DNA of 64,000 bases from Tateyamaria omphalii. GTDB taxonomy: Bacteria; Pseudomonadota; Alphaproteobacteria; Rhodobacterales; Rhodobacteraceae. How positions within the stretch are numbered: the stretch's first letter is position 1; each line of letters starts with the position of its first letter. The notes beneath the pieces were generated by a model. It searched no databases, was not told the origin of the DNA, and saw only the letters and a program-made list of their open reading frames with translations. The stretch lies in NCBI RefSeq assembly GCF_014651375.1, contig NZ_BMWT01000002.1:873477-937476 (forward strand). The letters run 5' to 3'. A program made the translations under genes and the position numbers. This document shows, piece after piece, positions 1 to 7,560 of this stretch.

Positions 1-465
1 GGCGGCGACAGCGCTGGCGGGAACGCGGCTGCAATTGTGGCGCAACAGCGCCGATATTCAGAGGTGTCTCCGAAGTACCAGCTTTTGTGGGTGCCCTGGC
101 TCGACATGAGCAAGCAAAGCCGGTCCTATGACCTGTTTGGACACGGTTACTACCTCGAAAAGGCGAAGATGGAGTGGTTCACGGATCACTACCTGCATGA
201 CCCATCCCAAGCGCTGGACCCTTTGGTTTCTCCGCTGCTGGGTGACGTGAGTGGTGTATGTCCTGCCGGTGTGCTTGTCGCCGGGTTTGACCCGCTGCGG
301 GACGAAGGGCGCGCATATGCAAACAAGCTGACAGAAGCGGGCATACCAACCGAGCTGCATGTGTTCGAGGACTTGGTCCACATCTTCATAAATATCGGCG
401 GCCATGTCCCTGCCGCCCGGCGTGCTTTTGATCAGGCAGTGTCAATGCTTAGAGCCAATGTATAG
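1..465 (+). CDS. alpha/beta hydrolase (HSL-type esterase), 3' part only
   Basis: The reading frame is open from base 1, so the gene begins outside the window. The first codons read GGDSAGGN, the nucleophile elbow (GDSAG) of the hormone-sensitive-lipase family of carboxylesterases. The later catalytic residues are also visible: Asp in AGFDPLRDEG and His in EDLVHIF, spaced as usual for the C-terminal third of alpha/beta hydrolase fold-3 enzymes. About 154 residues remain, so roughly half of a normal 300-320 residue enzyme is missing upstream. Ester hydrolysis is well supported; the substrate cannot be told. Confidence 0.88.
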   Translation, partial: GGDSAGGNAAAIVAQQRRYSEVSPKYQLLWVPWLDMSKQSRSYDLFGHGYYLEKAKMEWFTDHYLHDPSQALDPLVSPLLGDVSGVCPAGVLVAGFDPLRDEGRAYANKLTEAGIPTELHVFEDLVHIFINIGGHVPAARRAFDQAVSMLRANV

Positions 466-551
466 CGCCCCAGCCCCGTGTCTGACGGTGGCCACCCGAT
501 GCGTATGGAAAACGGGCGTGGAGGCCTGAAAGGCCATATTCCTTTCGGCAC

Positions 552-689
552 ATGCACTCACGTCACATTTCCTGGACCTGCAAAAACCTTGCGGAGTTGG
601 TCGCAGCGTCGCAAAAACTTGGCCATACTGATATCCTGACCACCCTGCGCAGCTATTGGCAGATTGGCCGCGAGGACCAAAGACCGTGA
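552..689 (+). pseudogene. relic of a tyrosine recombinase C-terminus
   Basis: In this frame the translation contains ELVAASQKLGHTDILTTLRSY followed by a short tail and a stop. It matches the end of phage-type integrases, where the box LGH.D..TT...Y carries the catalytic His and Tyr. Only about 45 residues can be followed and no N-terminal or core domain precedes them, so this is a leftover and not a gene. It lies outside the island repeat at 813-828, so it is probably a trace of another insertion. Nothing else could be recognised in 466-812. Confidence 0.6.
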
Positions 690-812
690 TCACGGGCTAG
701 GAACGGGACGAAGATGAGGATTGATGCTAGGTTTCATCGCCACGCTTACGCAGGAACCGCCTCTGCGTAAACCCGAATTAACAATCAAAATACAGGCATA
801 GGCAGTTTTTGC

Positions 813-828
813 GGCGGAGACGAAGGGA
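813..828. repeat. left attachment repeat of the island
   Basis: Sixteen bases, GGCGGAGACGAAGGGA, are identical to 20133-20148, which is the 3' end (acceptor stem and start of the T arm) of the tRNA-Ser gene. The identity stops at both edges. This is what site-specific integration into a tRNA gene leaves at the far end of an element. Confidence 0.85.
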
Positions 829-894
829 GCACAACAATTTATACATCGCTTTGTTTTATATAATTAAAAATGTAGAAAACTAAACCTATACCAC

Positions 895-915
895 AAAAAG
901 TACCTCGGTGCACTT
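895..915 (-). terminator. probable terminator of the restriction operon
   Basis: Read on the minus strand, an imperfect hairpin (AAGT..ACC, loop GA, GGTACTT) is followed by five T. It overlaps the stop codon of the HNH gene. The stem is short, so this is a moderate call. The 66 bases between it and the repeat at 828 are AT-rich and hold no gene. Confidence 0.4.
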
Positions 916-2002
916 AAGTTGCGTAGTAGACAAAGTTGGCCAGCCAAGCTCTAGCATCCTCACCGACTTCATCATCATCGCAAGCAGAAGCAACCACCTG
1001 AAATGCCTCGGCCTTGAGGAATGAAGCGTCATCGAACCCTTCTTGCAATACGTTCTCAACGTATCGTGGTACCTCTTCCGAAATTTCATCTGGCGGCTTA
1101 TCCCTGACGGCCGGATCTTCTCGAACAAGCCACAAGGCAAAACGTTTTATCCAACCTAAAAAGTCTCGGTCTAAGGTATGCTCGTATCGTAGCTTGACTC
1201 TGTAAATCGCATCCCAGGTATTGGCCTGAAGAGCAGGCTCTCCTTCAAGGCTGACAGACCATCTTGGCATCGTGTATCCACCAACGTCGTTGCCCTCCCC
1301 AAATCTACTTCCGAGCAAACTTACGCGATAAACTGGCCCGCCGTATGGGTCACAACATGATCGACGGTTGCCAGCGTTGTCGTAGAGAACGTCGGCGTCC
1401 TTTTTGTAAAGGGAGTTGCAGGCATGACATGCTGGTGGAAGATTTCTGAAATCCGATGATACGAATGGGTACTTTGAAATCGGCATTAGATGGTCCAGAG
1501 CGTTTCGCTTTAGACCGGCGGGTTGGAAATTCTGCAATCCGCAGAATGGGCACACCTTCACACCACTGTCCTGAATAGCCTTGAAGTGGATATCCCTCAG
1601 TGCAGTACCGTCAACCTTTAGGGATGAAAGCTTGTCAAAGGCATAATCTGCCAAATCCTCTGCTGCTGGCTGGACTTCAGGCGGCAAGGTATCGAGGCTG
1701 CAACAGTGTAGAGTAGTATCACCGTAAACGTTTGGAACATTCGTTTGCTGCAATACCACATCCCGGACCGTTGTTCGCCCGTCTGGTGTTAGATTGGCAT
1801 ACGCTGCCCAGAACGATGTGAGTCTGTTCCTAAGGCCAGTCTGACGACGCAGACTCTCACGTGTGGCACCGGGGAGGCAGTTCGGCCAGGCCAAAGGTGT
1901 CCCGCCCCCGTCAATTGCCGTCATACCATCCACCAAGGAGGCGATGATGTTGTCGTTGAGCCAATTGCAGGCCAAAGCTTCAACAGGATATGTGAAGAGC
2001 AT
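914..2002 (-). CDS. HNH endonuclease, Septu PtuB-like partner of the ATPase
   Basis: This is a 362-residue protein. Near the middle a zinc-ribbon HNH nuclease core is visible: CPFCG, then about 20 residues on LDHLMPISKYP (the D-H pair), then CHACNSLYKKD with the second Cys pair and the Asn. That is the betabetaalpha-metal arrangement of HNH nucleases. Its ATG shares one base with the TAA of the ATPase gene before it (TAATG), so the two are translationally coupled. An ATPase followed by an HNH nuclease is the layout of Septu (PtuA-PtuB) defence. The N-terminal 130 residues are not recognised. DNA or RNA cleavage is inferred from the motif; the target is unknown. Confidence 0.8.
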   Translation of the reverse strand: MLFTYPVEALACNWLNDNIIASLVDGMTAIDGGGTPLAWPNCLPGATRESLRRQTGLRNRLTSFWAAYANLTPDGRTTVRDVVLQQTNVPNVYGDTTLHCCSLDTLPPEVQPAAEDLADYAFDKLSSLKVDGTALRDIHFKAIQDSGVKVCPFCGLQNFQPAGLKRNALDHLMPISKYPFVSSDFRNLPPACHACNSLYKKDADVLYDNAGNRRSCCDPYGGPVYRVSLLGSRFGEGNDVGGYTMPRWSVSLEGEPALQANTWDAIYRVKLRYEHTLDRDFLGWIKRFALWLVREDPAVRDKPPDEISEEVPRYVENVLQEGFDDASFLKAEAFQVVASACDDDEVGEDARAWLANFVYYAT

Positions 2003-3603
2003 TATCCGGCGTTCTTTTTGAGCTTGCGGAGGTGATCCGCCAATAGGGCCTTGCCAGTGGAGGGGCCGAGTTCGTTGAAGCCTGCTTCTACTCTGTCAAC
2101 ATCCTCCGATTTCAAAAGCTCTTCTATTTGCACTTCCGCCATGAACGAGTGCGGTGGACGAATGTCAAAACAGGTTTCGAGAATCCTGTCGAAGGTGGCT
2201 CCAAAAGTCTCAATGGGTGGCTGGATCACATCGACCTTTCCGGTCTCCTGATCCCTCACAAAAATCATAACCTGTTCGCTCGGCATATCGGACGGAACGA
2301 ATGGCGCGTGTGTTGTGAGGAGTACTTCTTGGTTTCCACGATCTCCGGTCATGTCGAGGAGCCGTTGGAAGAACTTCACGCGCCACTTTGGATTGAAGTG
2401 AGACTCCGGTTCGTCCAGCAAGAAGAGCGCATTCGTGTCGCGGACCATGGCGTAGGTCCCGAGGACCAAGGCCTGTTGATGCTCCCCGTCAGACAAAGAA
2501 ACGTAGTCCACTGCCGATGACGACCGGTCTTCAGGCCAGAACTTCACTTCCTCGAACGCAAAGACCATTTGCTCTTGCTGAGGTTGGGGTGGCCTGGATG
2601 CGAAACGCCTATCTTTGATTTCGCGCTTCAACCGTTCTCGTGTCGGCCTAGGGATCGCGAGGTCGTTTAGCAATGCCAGCTTATGAAGCGATTTATAGAG
2701 CGGAAACGCGCCATCCCAGAAGTGCCCAAATGCCTCTCTGGTAGCCTCAGTTATTAAAAAGTCGAAGGTGTAGGACTCCGTCTTTTCGTCAACGCTCCAA
2801 CAGGTAGCAGTCCGCTTCAACCGGTCTATCAGTTCTTCGAGTTCGGCTGTGAGCTGGATGCCCTTGCGCTTGGACTTCGCGGCTTGCTTCTTTGGAGCTT
2901 TTGGAACGGCCGAGTGGGCGAGCCGCACGACACAACGGCATGATGCCAAATCACCCAGACTGGCATGCCGGAGAAGTTCGTCGCGGATATGTTGTGAGCC
3001 TAAGATAAGATTGGAAAAGACAACCTCGAGGTTCGTCGCATAGTCCACGAGCATCAGGCGGTTATCGGGCACAGCTTCATCTGGTTCATCCCCAAGTGCA
3101 GCACGCGCAACGTCATCCGCGTATCCACTCCGGCTTGCCAAGAAAGGAAGGCTGAGCGTTTCGTTGTCGCCTGACGTGTAACCAATGATGGTTGATGGCA
3201 GGTACCTGGCGAACTCGGGCGACCCCGCTATGACAATATCGTCTTCCTCGCGGACAAGCTCGATTGGACCAACCTTGCTGCCCTTTTTGGTACGCACCAA
3301 CCGGACAGTTTCAGCTTCTTTCGTGCCTGTCGGAGCGATCATATACTCCAAGTCGAACAGCACCTCTTCATTCGCGCTGCTGCGCTCTTCCTTGGGGTCA
3401 TGCTCATACCAAGCTGCCTGAAAAATCTCGGCGATCAACTGAAGCAATTGCGATTTACCCGAGCCGTTCGGGCCAATCAGGCAAAGAGGTGCAAGAGGTT
3501 CATTCGTGTTTGCGTCTGCATCCCGTCCGAACCAAATCTCAGCGCCATCAAATAAACCACCGGCGGCGGCTGACTTCTCGATCCTGAGAGCACGAAGCCT
3601 CAT
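2002..3603 (-). CDS. restriction-associated AAA/ABC-type ATPase, Septu PtuA-like
   Basis: This is a 533-residue SMC/ABC-like ATPase (AAA_21 group). Walker A is GPNGSGKSQLLQL near residue 43. The ABC-like signature SLSDGEHQQ lies near residue 370, Walker B LFLLDEPESHFNP near 395, and the switch His is in LLTTHAPF near 430. All ATPase elements look intact. The start ATG overlaps the hsdS stop as ATGA. Such ATPases occur beside type I restriction genes and, with an HNH gene, in Septu systems. It probably senses infection or DNA state and controls the downstream nuclease; that role is inference. Confidence 0.82.
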   Translation of the reverse strand: MRLRALRIEKSAAAGGLFDGAEIWFGRDADANTNEPLAPLCLIGPNGSGKSQLLQLIAEIFQAAWYEHDPKEERSSANEEVLFDLEYMIAPTGTKEAETVRLVRTKKGSKVGPIELVREEDDIVIAGSPEFARYLPSTIIGYTSGDNETLSLPFLASRSGYADDVARAALGDEPDEAVPDNRLMLVDYATNLEVVFSNLILGSQHIRDELLRHASLGDLASCRCVVRLAHSAVPKAPKKQAAKSKRKGIQLTAELEELIDRLKRTATCWSVDEKTESYTFDFLITEATREAFGHFWDGAFPLYKSLHKLALLNDLAIPRPTRERLKREIKDRRFASRPPQPQQEQMVFAFEEVKFWPEDRSSSAVDYVSLSDGEHQQALVLGTYAMVRDTNALFLLDEPESHFNPKWRVKFFQRLLDMTGDRGNQEVLLTTHAPFVPSDMPSEQVMIFVRDQETGKVDVIQPPIETFGATFDRILETCFDIRPPHSFMAEVQIEELLKSEDVDRVEAGFNELGPSTGKALLADHLRKLKKNAG

Positions 3604-5165
3604 TGCGCCATCCGTTTCAGGCGCATGCGTTCTTCGGTCTTGTCAAAGACCTGCACAAGCTGGGGCTTGGTTCCACCAAGCAATTCAAACAGAGCATCGC
3701 GCAGATTATCGGGGGGCATGACAACCCGTTTTGCCAGTTCTTCTGACGTGACGCCGTTTGCGGGCCATTTTGCAATGTCTGCGAGCAATAGGTCTTTGGG
3801 GTCTTTCTTCATGGCAGTAGCTTTCGTGCGTCTTGGGCGCGTTTTCTTGGGTGCGTTGGCGCGGGCTTCGCGGATGCGGTCGAGCAGCATGCTAGCGGGT
3901 TCATCATTCGGGTCTTGCGGAACAAGCTCGCCCGCGAACGCTTTGGCAAGGGTCCGTTCGTCTAGGCGATCTGTGAGTTTCAGGGCCTTCTCAGCTTCGG
4001 CCGCGATGCGGTCGATCTCGGTCAGGGCCGTTTCAATCCGGCGGACGATTTCATCTTGTTCTTCCGGCGGGGGTAATGGGATGGGAAAATTGGCCAGCCC
4101 GCCTTTCCCAATGTGCTGGATGTTTACCCCTTTTGTGTCTTTGACGAAGCCTTCGGAAAGCGCCGTCAACAGAAAGTACCAATAAAGGTATTCAGAGGAG
4201 CAATCACGAGGTTGAACGCGCAAGACGGTATTTTGGAAACAGCAGTTCGGGATTTCGCCGCGCCAGATCGCGGGTTTGCCGACCTCTTTTGCACTGCCGG
4301 AGCCTTCGTTGAGCAACACATCACCAACCTTAAGCTCAAAACGTTTGAAGTCAGCGTCATCAAAATTCATCTCTTTGACGTCAGTCGTGTCCACCCCTGA
4401 CCACGTGATGTTCGCGGACCGAATGTAGGGCCGCATATCCGGGCCTTGATGGTTCTCCGGTGATCTTTGGCGTCCCAGGCCAACCTCTCCGACATCTTTG
4501 ACGTTCTTCCACTCCCAAGAAGCCGGAATTGCCCAAAGATGCTCGGTGGGCTTGGGGTCGGAGCTCGACTTGCCAAAAAGATGTCCCAGTACCGCTAGCT
4601 TCTGCCGCTCTACCAGCTTTGTGATGGCAGTGAGGTGGGTGCGGGCGGTGGTAGTGCGGGCGCTGAGGGTGTCGAGCTTCCTCACAATCCGTTTTTGCTC
4701 AGCCAAGGGCGGGAGAGGTATTGGTCCGCTGAGAACATCATCGTCCCTCACAGCCGGATACATGGTGCCATCTTGAGCTTGTGAAATCTCATCAATGAAC
4801 GCATCGGACACGACCCATCGAAACAGGTAGCCGGGGTCGACGGCCTCATTCGCACGCAAGACGCATATGCCAGTCGATGTAAGCTGACCGTCAAGTTCAG
4901 GTTGAACCTGCGCGACGTTCTTCAGGTAGGTCCGCACTGTCGAAAACAGAACATCGTTGGACTTTACAACCCTGCGAGCCCGAGAAGGCGCTTCCCGTCC
5001 AAGAAACTCCTTTGGGGCGGTAATCTTTTGAACCGAATTATCGATTGCACCAATATCTACGTAAGAGAACAGCTCGTCGGGTGACGCCTTAGGATCGATG
5101 GTCTCATAGTCGTCGACAGCATCTCTGAGCGAAGCTTCGGCCCAACCTTCTGGAAGCTCACTCAT
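3600..5165 (-). CDS. hsdS: type I restriction-modification specificity subunit S
   Basis: This 521-residue subunit provides DNA recognition for the HsdM methyltransferase and the HsdR nuclease. Two target-recognition domains are visible. Each ends in the typical conserved segment (IPLPPLAEQKRIV near residue 175, IPLPPPEEQDEIV near 385) followed by a helical spacer, so the site is expected to be bipartite. The start MSELPEGW was chosen because its ATG overlaps the TGA of the gene before it (ATGA) and matches the usual HsdS N-terminus. After the second spacer there is an extra basic stretch (PKKTRPRRTK) and a winged-helix-like end of about 75 residues, longer than usual for the family. Confidence 0.95.
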   Translation of the reverse strand: MSELPEGWAEASLRDAVDDYETIDPKASPDELFSYVDIGAIDNSVQKITAPKEFLGREAPSRARRVVKSNDVLFSTVRTYLKNVAQVQPELDGQLTSTGICVLRANEAVDPGYLFRWVVSDAFIDEISQAQDGTMYPAVRDDDVLSGPIPLPPLAEQKRIVRKLDTLSARTTTARTHLTAITKLVERQKLAVLGHLFGKSSSDPKPTEHLWAIPASWEWKNVKDVGEVGLGRQRSPENHQGPDMRPYIRSANITWSGVDTTDVKEMNFDDADFKRFELKVGDVLLNEGSGSAKEVGKPAIWRGEIPNCCFQNTVLRVQPRDCSSEYLYWYFLLTALSEGFVKDTKGVNIQHIGKGGLANFPIPLPPPEEQDEIVRRIETALTEIDRIAAEAEKALKLTDRLDERTLAKAFAGELVPQDPNDEPASMLLDRIREARANAPKKTRPRRTKATAMKKDPKDLLLADIAKWPANGVTSEELAKRVVMPPDNLRDALFELLGGTKPQLVQVFDKTEERMRLKRMAQ

Positions 5166-6088
5166 TCTACGGCCTCCTGTCGTGCGGCCTGCGCCTGTTG
5201 CCAGTCGTGGTAGGTCTGCTTTGACCCTTTCACCTTCCACTCAATCCGGCCGTTACTACTGCGATCCAAAACGATAGCTGCGGCGGCCGAAGGGCTCTTA
5301 AAAGACCAGGGTTTGGAAAAACGCAACTTGTCGGAGGCTTGCTCAAACAGCACGCCATCTGCGATCAGTTTCGCCTTCAATTCTGAATAGCTGTGTTGAG
5401 TGTAACCAGTTTCGAGCCGCGCCTCTGACCCCTCCAGCACGATGAACTCGCCGTCTTCCTCCACCGCTGTTGCCTGTACCCCGCTTTTATGACGGATTTC
5501 AAACTGGACATCGCCCCTGGTGCGTTCTTCCACCGGTTTGACCGTTTGCGTAACGGCGCGCGGTTGCGGTTTGAGCATGTCCAGCCCGATTACCGGCAGG
5601 ATGATCCGCAGGTTGGCAAGGAACTGCTCCATGTTCGCCACGTCCGCCTCAGGTAGCCTGCGACGGCTGGTATCGGGCTGTGTCCCATTGTCGAGCGTCA
5701 CGCGCCCGGCTTGTGAGGTCAGCTCGATCAGTCGCGCTTCAAGGTACTCCGCATGGCCCTTCGACAGGTCGTCGTCGCTGGTGGTGACGGTGATCGCCGT
5801 TTCCCAGAAGTCGCGCTTCAGAGCGCTTTGCTTAATCCGTTCGGCCACGGAATTGCCGGAGCCAATGTAGACCCGCGTCGCCCCAGCCTTCTCGGGGTCA
5901 GGGCCAGAGAGGATATAGACACCCGTGCGGTCCACCTCCTCCCGCGCGGTCAGGTCACCAAAGGCGGAGGCTCCGCTGACAAACAGCAGCCCAGTCCAGC
6001 CGTGTATGGTCGCCTTGCGCAGACCAGTCGGTTTACCATCGACAAGGAACAGCTGGATCGTGCGCCCGAATGTATCGCCCGCACTCAT
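5162..6088 (-). CDS. GIY-YIG nuclease-family protein with DUF4357, inside the RM operon
   Basis: This is a 308-residue protein. Around residues 50-80 it has GVYILSG.....RVYIGSGNSVAERI, the GIY and YIG elements with the following Arg of GIY-YIG nucleases. The C-terminus (PSAAAAIVLDRSSNGRIEWK near 265, then YHDW) is a DUF4357 domain. The combination is often encoded in restriction operons. Its ATG overlaps the hsdM stop and its stop overlaps the hsdS start, both as ATGA, so it is made with the methyltransferase subunits. Whether it cuts DNA, regulates the complex or acts as a separate effector is not known. Confidence 0.85.
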   Translation of the reverse strand: MSAGDTFGRTIQLFLVDGKPTGLRKATIHGWTGLLFVSGASAFGDLTAREEVDRTGVYILSGPDPEKAGATRVYIGSGNSVAERIKQSALKRDFWETAITVTTSDDDLSKGHAEYLEARLIELTSQAGRVTLDNGTQPDTSRRRLPEADVANMEQFLANLRIILPVIGLDMLKPQPRAVTQTVKPVEERTRGDVQFEIRHKSGVQATAVEEDGEFIVLEGSEARLETGYTQHSYSELKAKLIADGVLFEQASDKLRFSKPWSFKSPSAAAAIVLDRSSNGRIEWKVKGSKQTYHDWQQAQAARQEAVE

Positions 6089-7560
6089 TCAGCGGCCTCA
6101 GGCTCAGGCGCGTCTTCCAGTTCCTCACTGAGCGCTTCGATTTCGTCTAGCGCCGCGCGCAGGTGACCCATGATTGCCGCCGCGATCTCATCGGGGTCGG
6201 TCATATCATCCTCAGGATCGCCGCTTTCGTCGCGCAGCCATGACCAGTCGAGGTTGTCACCGCGTTCCGCAATCTGCTCGCGCGTTAGCTTGCGCCAGCG
6301 GCCGTCTTCGCCTTGTTCTTCCCGGTCGGATGCGCCCAACGGATCATCGCCGAAGAGTTCCTCGAATTCTTCAAAGTGCTTGTCGGTCAGTGCATTGGTC
6401 TTGCCGAATGACGGCATGTTGGCGCGAAGGTCGTAAAACCAGACTTCCTTGGTCGCCTGCTTTTTATGATCAGCAGGCATGATTTTCTTGGTCTCACGGC
6501 TGAAGAACATGACGTTGGTTTTGACGCCTTGCGCATAGAAAATTCCGGTCGGGAGGCGAAGGATGGTGTGCAGATTGCAGTTCGCCATCAGGAAGCGGCG
6601 CAGCTCGGTACCGACGCCATTTCCAAACAGAATGTTGTCAGGCATGACGATGGCACAGCGCCCGTGCTGTTTCAGGCTGCGAATAGCGTGCTCCAGGAAC
6701 GGCATCGGGCCGACCCGCTCTCCCGCGGTCAGCGTGAAGTCAGGGCGGTTTACGTTGCCCGACATCTTGTTGAATGGTGGATTGGTGAGGATCACGTCAG
6801 CACGGCCCAACTGGGCACCTTGCGGGGCGCAGCTGTCTTCACATCTCACAATGTTTTCAATGCCATGGAGCAACATGTTCATGACACAGAGCCGGTTCGT
6901 ATCTGGCACCCATTCGTGTCCCACAAAGGCTTGGTGCCGTTGAAAGTGTCCCTCCGCATCTGAAAGCTTAAACAGATCGTCTGTCGCATCCTTGATATAC
7001 TGATCCGCCGCAATGAGAAAGCCACCGGTGCCAGCGGCCGGGTCTTGTATGACCTCACCTGGCTTGGGCTTGATCAGGCGAATGATTGAGTCAATCAGCG
7101 CACGTGGTGTGAAGTATTGACCTGCCTTGGATTTCGTCGCTGATGTCGTCTTCTCGAGGAGGCCCTCGTAGAGATCGCCGAGACCATCCTCCCGAGCAGT
7201 GAACCAGTCAAGCTTGTCGATGTTGGTGGTGAGCGTCTTCAAGTCTTTGGGGAGGCGAAGGTGCGTCATCGCATCCGTGAAGATAGCCAGAGTGACAGGG
7301 TCTTTCGTCTTTTTCGGGTTGCCCAATTCAAGCAACATCGACTTGTAGTACTCGAGCTGATCTCCACCTTCCATCTTGGCGAGTTTGCTCCAGCAATGTC
7401 CGTTTGGAAGCCGGTTCTCTTGTCCGGTTTCCTCCAACATCTTTAAGAAGAGGAGGTATGTCAGTTCGTTGACATAGTTGCTGTAAGACACGCCTGCCGA
7501 CTGGAGCGTCTTGCACTCCTTCCATAGCTTGGCGACGATTTCAGCGGTATTTGGATTCAT
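6085..7560 (-). CDS. hsdM: type I restriction-modification methyltransferase subunit M
   Basis: This 491-residue N6-adenine DNA methyltransferase carries an HsdM N-terminal helical domain (NYVNELTYLLFLKMLEE near residue 30) and the SAM-binding motif I DPAAGTGGF near 170. The catalytic NPPF lies near residue 260, preceded by ADVILT. It methylates the host recognition sequence together with HsdS and forms the core of the restriction complex. The Asp/Glu-rich last 70 residues are not recognised. It overlaps hsdR upstream and the GIY-YIG gene downstream, each by ATGA. Confidence 0.97.
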   Translation of the reverse strand: MNPNTAEIVAKLWKECKTLQSAGVSYSNYVNELTYLLFLKMLEETGQENRLPNGHCWSKLAKMEGGDQLEYYKSMLLELGNPKKTKDPVTLAIFTDAMTHLRLPKDLKTLTTNIDKLDWFTAREDGLGDLYEGLLEKTTSATKSKAGQYFTPRALIDSIIRLIKPKPGEVIQDPAAGTGGFLIAADQYIKDATDDLFKLSDAEGHFQRHQAFVGHEWVPDTNRLCVMNMLLHGIENIVRCEDSCAPQGAQLGRADVILTNPPFNKMSGNVNRPDFTLTAGERVGPMPFLEHAIRSLKQHGRCAIVMPDNILFGNGVGTELRRFLMANCNLHTILRLPTGIFYAQGVKTNVMFFSRETKKIMPADHKKQATKEVWFYDLRANMPSFGKTNALTDKHFEEFEELFGDDPLGASDREEQGEDGRWRKLTREQIAERGDNLDWSWLRDESGDPEDDMTDPDEIAAAIMGHLRAALDEIEALSEELEDAPEPEAAE

